Assembly (NCBI RefSeq): GCF_037975245.1
Contig: NC_092577.1
Span: 31,091,398-31,155,397, forward strand
Direction: 5' to 3'
Length of the DNA stretch: 64,000 bases
DNA from: Apostichopus japonicus
Taxonomy: Eukaryota > Echinodermata > Holothuroidea > Aspidochirotida > Stichopodidae
Of the stretch, positions 11,801 through 26,100 are shown piece after piece. Made by a program: the position numbers and the translations under genes. Positions within the stretch are counted from its first letter, which is position 1; each line of letters begins with the position of its first letter. Under the pieces are notes generated by a model. That model saw nothing but the letters and a program-made list of their open reading frames with translations, was not told the DNA's origin and made no database searches.

Positions 11801-14113
11801 TACTAGTAGATTTCTCCTTGTTACTAGTATGAGTACAAGTAGAATTCCCCTGGTTATGAGTACTAGTAGATTTCTCCTTGTTACTAGTATGAGTACAAAT
11901 AGAATTCCCCAGGTTATGAGTACTAGTAGATTTCTCCTTGTTACTAGTATGAGTACAAGTAGAATTCCCCTGGTTATGAGTACTAGTAGATTTCTCCTTG
12001 TTACTAGTATGAGTACAAATAGAATTCCCCTGGTTATGAGTACTAGTAGATTTCTCCTTGTTACTAGTATGAGTTACTAGTAGAATTTCCCAGGTTTTGA
12101 GTACTAGTAGCTTTCTCCTTGTTACTAGTATGAGTACTAGTAGAATTGCCCTGGTTATGAGTACTAGTAGATTTCTCCTTGTTACTAGTATGAGTACAAG
12201 TAGAATTCCCCTGGTTATGAGTACTAGTAGATTTCTCCTTGTTACTAGTATGAGTACAAATAGAATTGCCCTGGTTATGAGTACTAGTAGATTTCTCCTT
12301 GTTACTAGTATGAGTACAAATATAATTCCCCTGGTTATGAGTACTAGTAGATTTCTCCTTGTTACTAGTATGAGTACTAGTAGAATTTCCCAGGTTATGA
12401 GTACTAGTAGCTTTCTCCTTGTTACTAGTACGAGTACTAGTAGAATTCCCCTGGTTATGAGTACTAGTAGCTTTCTCCTTGTTACTAGTATGAGTACTAG
12501 TAGAATTCTCCTGGTTATGAGTACTAGTAGATTTCTCCTTGTTACTAGTATGAGTACTAGTAGAATTTCCCAGGTTATTAGTACAAGTATGATGCTTTAG
12601 GCATGAGTACACATACTAAGGTCTTACACTAGTACCTGTACAAGAATGAGTACAAATCCATACGGGGCAAGTTAGAGTACATTGCAACTATTCTAGAATA
12701 CCAGTGCTAGTCCCGATTCATTACAGATATTTATCCTTTTACGAATAAAAAACAAAAGTTGATATCAAACTATATCATTCAAACAACCAATAATTGAATC
12801 AATCTATCAATCGATCGATCAGTCACAAGTCTGCACTGCAAGTAACCCATTTGGAATATAAAACAAAATAAAAACATTGGATGATATGGTTGGGGCTCCC
12901 AAAAAGAAAATTCTCATCGGTTGCTATAAACTTATACTCTAGTTAGTGATATCTTTAACAATGGTTCTATTTTTTACCGAAATGTCATTCTTTCCTGTTT
13001 TAAATCATTTTTAGCTTCTCTCGGAGCTCTGGAAGGCCGAATATGCCAAACAGCCAGTGAGCGTTGGGAGATTATGGAAGAGAGAGACAGACTGATAAGG
13101 GAAGGTTAGTTTAATATACTCATAACTCTAAAAAATCCCGTAATTTTTTGACATGTTTTATTTACAGTCTGAGCTGTTTGTGCTGTCATGGTAACACCAT
13201 CTCCAAAAACACAATGCCAGACCCTCTTTTTTAGTTAAAAAATTGATGGAATCATCATCCAGTAGCTCGAAGGTTAAAAACGATATCCTCATAGCGTTTT
13301 TTGGTCATATTTGGTAAAGCATATCTCCATGGTAACAACAGCAGCATTAATGATGTCATCAGGGTAGTTGTTGAGCTGAAAATGTCAAATTTGATTGCAA
13401 CTATGGTAGAAAAATTTGTTGAGTCTTTGTAGAGCTGGGACCAAAAAATATAAAATATGATGTTAATTTTTGCCACTGAATGTTTTTTCCGTATGTTTAA
13501 AAAAAAATGTTTCTTTTCAGAGAGAAGCATGAAACAAGGAGTAGTTCCAGTGTTGCGTGCGGACTGCGAAGACATGTGCCCGGAGAGAGAACGTTACATG
13601 AGGCAATTTCAACGCAGACTGAGCATTTACGAAGTGGAGAACGTGGTTCGTAGCCCGACTATAAATCCTCCTTCTTCCACCGAGACAAATATTTTTTGAA
13701 AGACTTCCAGCAATTCTTCAAAATGCTAAAGTTTCAGTCAATATTTGCCAACCTGAGCGTAGTTCAATATTTGCAAAAGTTGAAAAAATTAGAAAATTGA
13801 ACTCTCGCCTTGTGAATTTATTCTTCATCTTACCCCAACAATACAGAAAGTACCGTCATCTTTTCATAACAGGATGTAATTAACTTGAACTACCGTCCTA
13901 AATATGTAAACTTTAAGTTATTATTGGGTCTTACAAAGTTGCTGGTTGTACAACCTTGTCAGGAATTTCATCATGTTGGAATCAATATTGAAAATTCAAT
14001 ATTGAAAAACTTGCTTGCACTTATATAAGGCCCTTTGGCTTCTTCAACATTTTACAATTTATCATGTATATTTGTTCTTTGTGGTCTACACAAACAATCT
14101 ATTAATTATTGGT

Positions 14114-14160
<47 letters not shown>

Positions 14161-17100
14161 GTATGTGTGGATGGAGGGGGGGGGGGACAGTGGAGGAAGG
14201 GGTTCATGTATAAAACCATTAACTGGAAGGAAATTTAGTATGGTTAGTACCTATGCGTAACCAGAAACCTACCTAGAATGTAACTAGTATCCAAACAAAA
14301 AGTTTACCTAAGTGATTTTATAGCACAGATGAGTAAAATTCACACAATGGAAACAATTGATTATTAGTTTATTGTTATTTTATTGTAAATGGAATGAGCT
14401 TTATTAGGATTTCTTGCAAAATTTGTTTGAATAACGAAAACGCATTCCGTTGTTCTGTGACAGAAATTGAAAATCGAATAAATTTTCAGGGAACAAGGAA
14501 ATTCGTTCTCCCTTTTCAAACAAATTTTGCAAAAACTTAGTAACACCCATTTTATTTTAAAGCCTGTGCTGACAGGTATACTTGTAAAGTAGAACTCCTT
14601 TCTTTAAAATTTGTTGAGTCATAGTTGGTACTTTGGTATTGATTCGATATGTAAATGATTGAGATTCGGTCGTATTATTTGTTGTGAATGGTTTTTCATG
14701 CCATCAAATTTTATTTTCAGGGTGCCAGGGAACAGAAAGTTTGCCATTCAGCCACAGTCAAGGAATACAGTCGTTCGTCTGCGGATCAGGTAATTATTTC
14801 TCCGCTGTCTGTTTATCTTAATCGAGCCTTACTAACCTGTCACCACTTAGCCACCGTACTCTCGGTTCCAGTAACTTGGAATCCTAGAGTTCTTAATCGA
14901 TTAATCATCGAGTTTTGGATCCATTTTATGCAGCGTATTAATCTTTCTTCCCGTAATGCCCGTTTTTTTTCTCCCCCCAGGAATTACCGTTACCTTCGGA
15001 CCTTCGACCCCCTCCAGTCCTGGACATGACGATGAACTACCTGATGAATAATATCATGGACAAAGATCTGAAGGAGGAGGGTTTCTCGTGGGGGGAGTGG
15101 TATAACTTCTTGTGGGATAGGCTTAGGAGCATAAGGAAGGATATCACTCAACAACAACTATGCAACACAACAGCCGTGGACCTGCTGGAAAAGTGTACCA
15201 GGTAAGATGTAGTCAAGACAGAACGTTAACATTTTGGATAAAATCACTTTTTTTACACATAGTCAGAGTCTCTGCTGTTTAATGGTTTATTTGACTCTGA
15301 AATCTGTGGTTCTTTATGTCATGTCAACATCTAGTTCGGCTGTATATGGTCTGTCCATATGACTCGAACACATGTTTGTCTGCTTGGGCTATAAGTGTGC
15401 TTATGAAATTTCAGCATAATTTGTTGTTGTCGTGATCATGTGGTTGGTCTGCGGACAGATTGTAAAGTTTTGGCGAATTTATTTGATTTCTTTGCTGTTG
15501 CTCTTGGAAGTTCATCTGATAATGGTATTTAAAGAATATTTTGCAAGTAAAGATAGGTGGTGCTGGACAGGGATTCAAATGCGATTATACTCAGACATTA
15601 AACCAATGTTTGGCAAGCTGTATAAACAACCAAAATGTATATCTTAATTGCTGCTTTCACCTCTGACATGGAAATTTTTTCTGCAGTTATTGTTTATTTT
15701 ATATTTACAGAAACCACCTGCGTAAACACGGATTCTTTGCACGTTGATAACGAAAACATTATTTTTTCAGTTTTTAATTTTGCAGAGTAGGAAAACGTGG
15801 CAAAAACAAAAATTGGCAGGATTTGGTGTAATGTATTTCTATGGTTGTTCACAACTTATCTTGAATCGGTTGGGAAATTTGCCAAGGGTTACATATATAA
15901 TGCCAATGTTTATATATCTTGTCTTGTAGTACAAGTCCTAACAGCATGAGTATCACGTACAAGTAGAATTCACCTCGGTGCATTTGAAAGTGCTCCCTTT
16001 AATACCACTGCCATAACAGTTTCTCTGCCTCGGGCATTTTAATTGGCCCTCTGGGTAGATAGCTGGAAATTTGAGCTGAGAAAGTAACTTTTCCATGCTT
16101 GTTTCCTTTGCTAGGCTTAACAAGCATGCTAATGTTCCAGACTAATTACCTAGAAAGGTGAAGAAGTGGGCAGTCTTACTAAAGGGCCGATTTTCATATG
16201 TGTGTGCGAGTCCAAGGCTCAATCAAAATCATGTTCAAGTATGTTTACTTAATCCTGCACTATATAGATATATATCTATCTATCTTTATATCTATTTATC
16301 TATCTATATATATCTATATATATATATCAGGATTTTCCCTGGGATTTCTCATGTGAGAGGCGATAACTGGTTTGTGACTCTGGAGGACCTGAGCATACCA
16401 GGGGCATGGTCAACCGTAAAATTTTGTCAGACATCCCAATATCAATCATCCTAACAATAAATAAGATAAAAATGCTGTGCTAAATAGGCAGAATAACTTA
16501 TATTTGTTGCAATAATTTAGTGTTCACAGCCAATATTTCAATGTCAGATGATGGCATGGGTTCAAAAACAAAGTTGGATTGCAATCAATTGCATTATTGT
16601 TTCCTTCTCTAAAACATTGAGGCGGTGACCTCACAAAGTGAATACCAGAGGAAAACTCTGTACTGTACTGTCTACATGTGTTAGGATGGCAAAAAGTTCA
16701 AAGGACTCAAAATCGTTTAAAAAATGCAAGTTCTTACCGCTTATAAACCCACTCTGTACGTCATCTACCGAAACGATTTCCATAGGATATGAAGGCAACT
16801 ATTTCAGCCCAAAGTTGGTCTTACAAATGGTTACATCATCCCCACAATGAGTAATAGACAATTTCAAATGGCATTGTTAATTTTCACTTAATTTTTCGGA
16901 GAGTAATGAAAATGCAAAAAAACCTATTTCGAGACTGTTTTGGTCGCGAGGACAGAGCCGACTCACAAGAAATGCCCTCATTTAAAAGAATAGGCCGACA
17001 AACACACCATGACAAGATATTTAAACATTGGCATTATAAACCCTTGAAACAGAGAGGCAGGCACCTCACAAAGTGAACAGCAGGGTAAACCCTGTATATA

Positions 17101-20100
17101 CTAAAACTAATTAAGTCCCAGAATATGAGCAGAGATCTAAGCAGACGAGTACGATCGTAGCTAAATATTCTTAGAACTCCAGTAAGAGTGCAAACTCACT
17201 ACAACAGGGCTTTCCCTAACTTTATCCCCCCACGAACCCCTGATGTCAGAGTTGTCCACGAACCCCCAACTTTTCGAGACATGCTGCTTGTGTCTGTTTC
17301 ATAATTCAGTTATTTATCACATGCACGGTACGGTACTCAAATGGCAACATCTGTGTATGGAAAAGGAAAAGAGTTTGTCGATAGGTACGACTTTTGTACA
17401 TTACTAAATAATATGATATATCAGATTTTAGTTCAACAAAAAAGTACTCTAGTTTTGACTTTCAGAAACGTCTCACGAACCCCCTGGGATAGACTCACGC
17501 ACCCCCTGGGGGTTCATGCACCCCAGTTAGGGAACCCTTGCACAACAAGTACGATGTCAACAGAGACAGAAATGTGAGGACCAAAAGATACATCTGCTAT
17601 TCTATCATTAAAGACATGTAGAGATACTGCTGGATGTATTTGTCAAAGAATAAATAAATAAAAATAATGTTAATCTAACACAGAATCCTGAAGAACCCTT
17701 GAAACAAAATTTCCTCTCTTTATGATGCTTTGGACTTCCTTCATCCACATCGAAACAGTGCTGCCACGATATACAACAGTAATCTTAAAAATTTAAATGT
17801 TAAAAAGATACAACGTCATGTTTAATGTATTGTAGTTTAATAATTTATACGATTTTCAGACTGATTAACATGTGTGTATGCGTCATCAAATACAAACTGA
17901 GGGTTAATAAATAGAAAAGAAACCTTTATCTTATCATGTCGTTAGGGCGGGTATGTGGTTAATTAGTAACCTAGTGACGGAGTACTTTGAATTTGATAAT
18001 GTCGCTGAGCGTTTACATTAATGTCTGTCTAAGAGGATGCTGGATAGTGAGTAGAAATCAACATTAAAAGGCAGTCGATGATGTGATGTGCATTAGCGTC
18101 TCTACCTGATTCTGCTTGCTGATAATGACGATGATGATGTTTTGGTCTTTCTGAAATTTGAATAATTATACAGCATACAAAAAACCGTTCCCATTGTCTG
18201 TGAAACATTCCATCCCCTGAACGACCTCAGACTTAGTTCCGATTCGAATCGATACTTCCTTTCATAGCAAGAATTACCATAGGTTTAATTATTTTTCCAC
18301 AGTGTGTCAGTTTATTTTCGTACATCATGTAAAGCACGTAACGACTGTCTAGTTTCTGTTTCATAAGATACTTTGGTTTATGTAAATAAGCATACTTTTA
18401 CGGTGCCTCTTCATACTCTTGTTATCTCTACTGCGTTTGAACTCGACTGTACGCATAGAGGGATGCACAGATTGGGCAGTTTTACAGTAGTACAGCATTT
18501 GTTGTTATTCTCGTTTAGTTTTGATGGCATTTTAAAGAAACCAAATTTGCTCGATATTAAAGTGGTGTTATAGGGCAAACACAGGTTGGTTAGTTTGTTA
18601 CCACTTTTTAGTTTGTGTATTAGTCATTTTGGTCCTTTTTTAGTGGCATTTAATAGCAAACAGATGCTTCATAGTGGGATACTCTGTTCAATTAAGCAGC
18701 CTGTAGTCTGTACTTCATATGTTGGTTTAGTTGTTCAACGTTTTAGACACATCAATCATCAAAATTAAAGGTAAACACTAGTTGATGATAACAACGAACT
18801 GACATGGCGTGGTGGTAACAAGGCTGACACTAATGATTAGCCCAGATGTAGCAATCAATTAATCTATAACTGGCTGCTCATTGGTCACCGTGGAAATGTA
18901 CTGGCTGCTCATTGGTCACCGTGGAAATAACTGGCTGCTCATTGGTCACTGTGGAAATAACTGGCTGCTCATTGGTCACCGTGGAAATAAATGGCTGCTC
19001 ATTGGTCACTGTGGAAATAACTGGCTGCTCATTGGTCACCGTGGAAATAACTGGCTGCTCATTGGTCACTGTGGAAATAACTGGCTGCTCATTGGTCACC
19101 GTGGAAATAAATGGCTGTTCATTGTTCACCGTGGACGTTCCAGCACACGTCGAGCGTTTCTTTCTTTACATAATATTGAAATTACTACAACACAAATGCA
19201 ACTGAGTCAGAAACATTCTGCATAGTACGATTTTTCTTATCATGGGTGGAATATCTACCAGGTCGAAATATCGTGAGAACAAGTATTAAAGCAACAACAT
19301 TAAAAACATGCTACGTAACATCATCCCATAGGCCAGACAGAGATTTTTACTCCCAGTAACTAAATGTGGATCAATCGATTTTCACTGTTAAGTTATTAAC
19401 GATAAACAGAATTTGTTTTACAATTGAAAAAAAATGGTCTCTGGTAAGATCTAAATGAAAAATAAAATGTTGTCCTTTTCAGTTGAGATCATGTATTGAC
19501 TGTTTTGAAATAGAGTTCACGGGACTGTTCATATCCAAGGTCTACCAGTCACATGAACTATTTTGCCGCTTAAAAACTCGCGCCCTATTTTTGACACCAG
19601 TCTTGAATACAATAATTGATATTGTGGAGTCTTGTTTTCAAATGTGTTTAATTTGGATAGATGGCGGCTAGTCTTTCAATGCCACCTATATATAAAGGAG
19701 CTCGAATGAAAGTTGAAAAGGGTTAAAAGAAAATGTAGACTGTTGTGAATTGATTGTCAATTCACAACAATTGCAATGGAGTTATAGCAGCTGAAACTAA
19801 ATAAGTGTTCCCAGGGGCTCCAGTACCCATTCTTATCTGACAGAGTGTAACAATAGGTAAGCAAACTATTTGCGTGCCTTGCATGTTTGTTATTGGCAGG
19901 GCCTGATAATTAGAAAAACATAAGTTTCCAGAGTTCTCACAGTGCAATGTCATAAAGTACAACGTCAACAAGTGCAATTACAAACACATATTTCTGTTCT
20001 GCTTTGTCTAACATCCTTAAAGTTAATATTCCTATGGCAGACTAACATACCACTAACATCGAGTCTGAGAAAAATAATATATACCACACTCAGGGATGTG

Positions 20101-23100
20101 CCAATGCCGGGCGGTACTGGGCGGCCCCGCCCAGCACTAACAATTACCGCCCAGCACTAACAATTACCGCCCAGCACTGTCTCAAAAATCGTGAATCCCG
20201 CCCAGCACTAAATTTGTTAAAATGTAAATTGTTGGCAAAACTAGTACTTGTGTATGTGCTTAAAAAGCTACACAAGTGCCAGCATTTGGCATCTGAGCAC
20301 CTTCCAAAATTGAAAAAATTCTCAAAGGGAGGGGGGACACCCCCCCTTAGACCCCTCCACCAGGATGGCGATTAGTATACCCGGCACTCAGGAAATCCTG
20401 GGCACATCCCTGCACACTGTGTAGTAGAAAACCCTGATATGTCGATGCTAACGAGTGGTATGAAGGACTAAATGTAGCCTATTTTGACTAGTTTAGCCCC
20501 CCTCCCTGTATTTAAATGATTGCATTATCTGTGTGTAAGGTACATAGAGCACAGAAAGCAAAGACTCCTTGGGTTTGTGGAGCGTGCAGATAATATTGTT
20601 TGTTCACCTGTCCTATTTTTACTGGTTGCTGCCAATTTAAACATTGAACAGCTGCAAAGTTGATCCCTTAAAGGTCTAATGTAGAAAATAAAATAAAAAT
20701 AAAAATATACACAAGTAGTCTTAGTCTATATAAAACAAAACTGTTAGCAAACTGCTTATCCACTAAAGAATCTGTTCGTTTCTATCTTCTCTCCATCCCT
20801 TGTCTACTAATCCTCTTACATCTTTCTCTTTTGTGTTCACCATGCTCATTAACCTGTCTGTATTCTATGTATGTATTTGTCCCTTCTGTTAAATTGTAAC
20901 TTGTCATTCAGCCTCTGAACAAGATCCTGCTAGGATTGAAACGTCAGGCCCTCTGACTTTTACACATAGTCTTATTCTAGTGACGGATTTGAATCCTGTT
21001 CCGGACAGTGGACAGTAAAATATGGTTGTCGGAAGAAATGTAGCAAATTATTAAACCTAATAAATGCACTGTAACGGATATGTGTAGGCATGGTGAATAG
21101 GACACCAGCTTAGGCCATTCAAGACTCCTCTGCAGGTGGATCCATAGGCCTACAACTATGTTTTGTTTTTATTTCTGTATCTCCATGTTGACGGATAGGG
21201 ATGTAACACTGAACCTATTTGGGGGTACTTAGTTACCGAGCTATTTGAATTTGAATGCAAACAAGTAGTCTTCCACTGAACAGGCACCAAAAGCTGAGGT
21301 TCGTTGTCCAATTAGAAATGAAGTATGTTCAGTTGTCTTGGATGACCAGTAAAACCTTTGCTTTGGTAATGTTAAAGTAGCATTAATTTAACTCCTGATG
21401 TACTGTAAGCTCTATTTAGGTTTTTTTTTTAATTTGCTGAGGGGATTTGCAACTAAAATAGTTTATGTTTTAGTTCATTATGTGAAGGTCTGCTGCTGTT
21501 ACTGTGGTTACAGTGTCTGCCCCGTAACCTATCTGTTACTGGGTTCAAATTTTTCAAAATCTCGTCAGATTGCAGAACATTCTTGACTGACAAGTATTCA
21601 AAATGGCTGACATGCAGTCTTGTTGAGTAGAGTCTTAAAGGGTGTGAAGACTCGCGCAAAAAGAAACGTCTTATGCCGGTAATTTGACCTAATTTAGAAT
21701 GAGGTGTAACAGAAGTGTTAGACACCACCATCGATCCCAGTAAATACACACACAGCTTGCTACCGTCAGTAATTAGACACTAGTGTACAGTCAGTAAATA
21801 CAGCTGTGGTCAATACCCACAGCACAGTATACAAGCGATACAGCGATGGACATCTCAGGTCCAGCTGAAGATTTAAGGTATCACGTTTCATTACTGTCTG
21901 CATTTTGTAGTGACACAAACAAAACGTCACTTGCAAGCAACAGAAAGTTAACTTTTTCAGATGGTCCCACGCAGTTTGGGGCGAGTCTTCAATGCCTTTA
22001 AATTTGTGTTTTTGTTATTTGGGAATTTGGGAAATGGGTTCGTTGAAACAACACTGTTCACCATGACTGCACTGCAGTGATAATGAGTGGGATGCTATCA
22101 CTTCTTTCACTTGTCGAGAAAGTGAACAGATGGCGAGGTACACATCCCTTGGTTGGCTGTGGATGTGAAAATAAAGTCGTAAAGATAAAAGATAAGGATT
22201 TAGCTTTAAGTATAAGCAGGTGTTCCTCCAAGATAATCACACAGATAGTTGTTTCCAATGAGCTTCTGTTGGCTTTGTTACACTTGGGAAGGCTCAAGAA
22301 GGCTTGCAAAGGCTTGGGAAGGCATAGGGAGGCTTGCAAGGGCTTGGAAAGGCATAGGAAGGTTTGGGAAGGTTTGGAAAAACTTGGAAAGGCTTGGAAA
22401 GGCATGTAGAGGCTTGGGAAGGCATAGGAAGGCTTGGAAAGGCATAGGAAGGCATGGAAAGGAATAGGAAGGCTTGGGAAGTATTGGGAAGGATTGGGAA
22501 GGCTTGGTAAGGCTGGGAAGGCATAGGAAGGTTTGTGAAGGCTTGGAAAGGCAAAGGAAGGCTTGTAGAAGCTCAGGATGGCTTGGTAAGACTTGGAAAG
22601 GCTTGGAAAGTCTTGGGAATACAATAGAGTGAAAGGATGATTTTAGTCACAATTTTAGTCTTGATATATTTATAGCTCAATATAAGAGAGAAAAAAACAA
22701 GAGGTGTTGATAATGTTTGTATCTAGCTATTCCAGTTTTCAAGACATTCACCTTTAACTATATGCAAAATCTCTGGAATGTTCCTTTAAGGATAAATCGT
22801 TGATGACGTCTGCTCTTCACTGCAGGACTAATAATGTTAATGTCAATCCATTGTTTTTTAAAATCTAATAAAATCAACCATTTGCATCATATTCCTTTAA
22901 GTTCATATAGAAACAACATAGCACCCTGGGAGGACACTCAACACCATTTCCTCCTTGGCAAGTTTGGTAGACAATGTGAATACATGTCATATGATGTCAT
23001 AAAAGTTTAAAAAAAATGTGTTTTTTTTGGCATTGAGTTCAATGGTCTGTAGTGTTAGACTTCATAGTCCAGTCGCTTTAACTGGTGAACCCTCGGCTAA

Positions 23101-26100
23101 AACTTTAAAAAGGGTTATATAGAGATAATAAACTATGACTCATAGCAGAGTTGTTTTCAATAGCAGTCTACAACATAGCATAATTAGTTTTGTGCCTTAA
23201 GTCGTCCTTCACCTAAACCATATCTTTAAACTTCTGAAACTAAACTGAAACACCTTGGTTAGATGTGTCTCGAAGGCTAAATATATTAAACAAGTCCCTC
23301 TATTATCATGATTTTAGATATAGCAGAAAAGATGTCCTTGTCTTGAGGCAGTAGAATGCCATAAAGCAAGCAGATATATGAAGTTTGGGCGAGTACTATT
23401 TAAAATATTATATATGAAGTTTCCTGCAGAGTAAGCGATCAAAGGGTCATCAAATATGCTAGAAAGGCAAAGAAAATCCAACTCCTACAAGTCATTTTAC
23501 TGCTGACCTGTTGTACTATTTGATTTATTTCCATCGTTGAGGAGATATGCAATTGTCTATAAATTACTCCTCAAATGTCAGGGAAGTAATTTGGAGACTC
23601 ATTACTGTACCTCTAGAAAGGTCCTTTTTGAAATTTTAAAGGAAATTCTTTATTAGCATGCTTAAATTTGATGGCCAATACCCAGGACTTTTAAACACAT
23701 TTTTTTGCTCTAGTGTCCTCGCAAATAATTTTGAACCTTTTATTTTTAGCGAACTTTGAGATGAAACAGGTAACTTTGATTTGAACAATCGATTTTGTGC
23801 AGACAACTAGACAATTAAGAATAATCTGTTTCCAAGGTAACACAGTGCTGTAATACCAGTTTGACGTCAGCAAACAACGTCAACCCCCTTCAGTCACGTC
23901 AGAGTCAGTGAAGTGTATCAGTCGAGTGTCTCACGCAAAGCTGAAAGTTGAAAGAATTAAATTCTTTCTAATCCAAGAGACGAATGAATGTCTTCCGATG
24001 CTTTTCCCAAGCTCTGAATTCCTCTTTTTTTTACGTGCAGCATACGTTAGCAACAAGGTCCATTAAATTTCCCGTCGGTGAGAGTGGCTGGGAAAGAAAT
24101 CACTGAAGCTGATCAAGTGACACTTCTTTGGACAAGATTTAGAAACTTCATTTCTTTTTATGGTGCTTTTTATCACTTAGTAAAAGATGATACTAAGGCA
24201 GGCGCGACGGAACGGAAAAATTATTGGGGGGGCTAATGTGTGGAGACTATCTAAGCGGAGCGCCACCATCGGTTGGCGCGGAGCGTACAAGAAAATTTTG
24301 GGTTTTTTCAAACCCCCAGATGGCCGGAAACGGCACTTCCCGAGTGTTTTATGCTGCGAATACCTAGCCCTAAAATATGGGTCTCAAGTCTGCAATTTCT
24401 CAGATTGCACGTTAAAGTCTGTAAAAACATCGTAATTTGTATATTCGATGGTGTTTTAAGAGAGTTGCTATTACTCGTAGTGTACTCGCAAAGGCGTTTT
24501 TGAGTGTAGTAAGGGCAGTGGCGGAGCTAGGGGTATTGGTCAGGGGGGGGCCAGAATGGTCTATAGGGGCGCTTTCGACACTATCTAAGTGGAGCGCCAC
24601 CACAGGTTGGCGCGGAGCTTACAGAAAATTTTTGAGTAAAGATACTCCCTAGATTGCAGGAAATGACCCTTTCCGGGCCTTGCTAATTTGCAGATAAACG
24701 GAGAATAAATAGGTGTCGTCGCCATTTTGTCGGAAAATTACACCAACAGAATATGACAAATCTCAATAGGTATATGAGAGTGCAATAAAATAGTCAATAA
24801 TCGCGAATAAGTAAAAAGTAGTGAAAAACTGAAAAGGGCGCCAGCAGTCCATTTGAGTCCGTCAGGGGGGGGGCATCCGCCCCCTGACTGTATATATGGA
24901 CGCTCCGCCACTAAGTAAGGGCATGCTGGAGAACTGGCTGAAATGAGGCAAGTCATTGGCCTAAGACGAAGTTGTGTTACGCTTACCGGTACTCACACTC
25001 ACTGCTTCCACTTTTCACGGGGCGTGAAGACGCGGTTGGGGTGACAATGTGGTCTATAGCTAGGGGACGGGCCGAGGGTCCCCCAGCAATTACTAAAATT
25101 ATTACACATATAGTATACGTGTGCATCGGACAGATCGACAAGTATGTATTGAAAAATGGGCAGATGCACGTTTCGGAGCCTTGGTAAATATTGGGGGGGC
25201 TTATCATGCATTTGCCCCCTCAACTTTTTCATTGGGGGGCTGAGCCCCCCCAAGCCCCCCCGGTTCCGCCGCCACTGTACTAAGGTGAGACTCTCTTTAC
25301 TGATTGTGTAATAAACCTGTAAAGGGTAGATATATACCAAACCTGTGATAAATTTCACCCCCAAATATATAATGAAATGAAATGTAAAATATCTTATTGG
25401 AGACACGAAAGTATAGTCATAAACAACAATGGTCGAATATTGTTCCATACATTTATGAGCGACAGCAAGAAAACAAAGCCCAATTGATCTCTGATTTACG
25501 TAATATGAACTTCCTTTCAGTCTTTTCATATGAATTCCGTAGTCTAAATATAGAAATTTGAGATCATTTTTCTTCAAATATCGTCAGTTCAATTTCCAAG
25601 CAAATAAACAGACTCTGCTGTATTCCGGGTGAATGGGAAAATTCATGGTAGCATTTGTATACCTTTACCTGGAATCATTCTATATTTGTGAGAGACAAAT
25701 AAACTTGAATTTGAATTTATGTCCAAAAGCAAATATGCCCAAAAAAAAGACAATACAATTGAGGTCATACTTAAGTTTTTTAATTCTTTTCTGTGTGGAG
25801 CGAAATTGGTTTGTTTACTTCCGGATTGGTAAAGTAGCTAGTCTGCCTTCGTTTCAACCGGATATATATAGCTTTCATCTGCCAATGAACAAGCACAGTA
25901 TTAGCCTATCCAGCAGACCCTCAATAGTACCAAAAGCAAGGCACGCTTTTCCTCGAAACGTCTTTTTGTCGAAATGACAAGATCTTTCCGACAGGGTGCC
26001 GAAATGGTGCGGACAATTACATTTATTTGTTTTCTTTCTCTCGAACACTGATGCAACAATATCACAAATATACCGGGTACATGATCAAAGTTAGATCAGA

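Noticed and set aside
11349-12612. Long open frames on both strands (243, 182 and 167 codons)
   Set aside because: They lie wholly in a 60-bp tandem repeat; a period divisible by three keeps any stop-free frame open. No family resemblance.
18869-19134. CRISPR-like appearance of 30-bp repeats
   Set aside because: The units are contiguous with no unique spacers, and the window is plainly eukaryotic. It is a minisatellite.
22058-22624. 188-codon Pro/Ser/Phe-rich minus-strand frame
   Set aside because: Translation of the decamer minisatellite and flanks; overlapping frames on the other strand are equally open.
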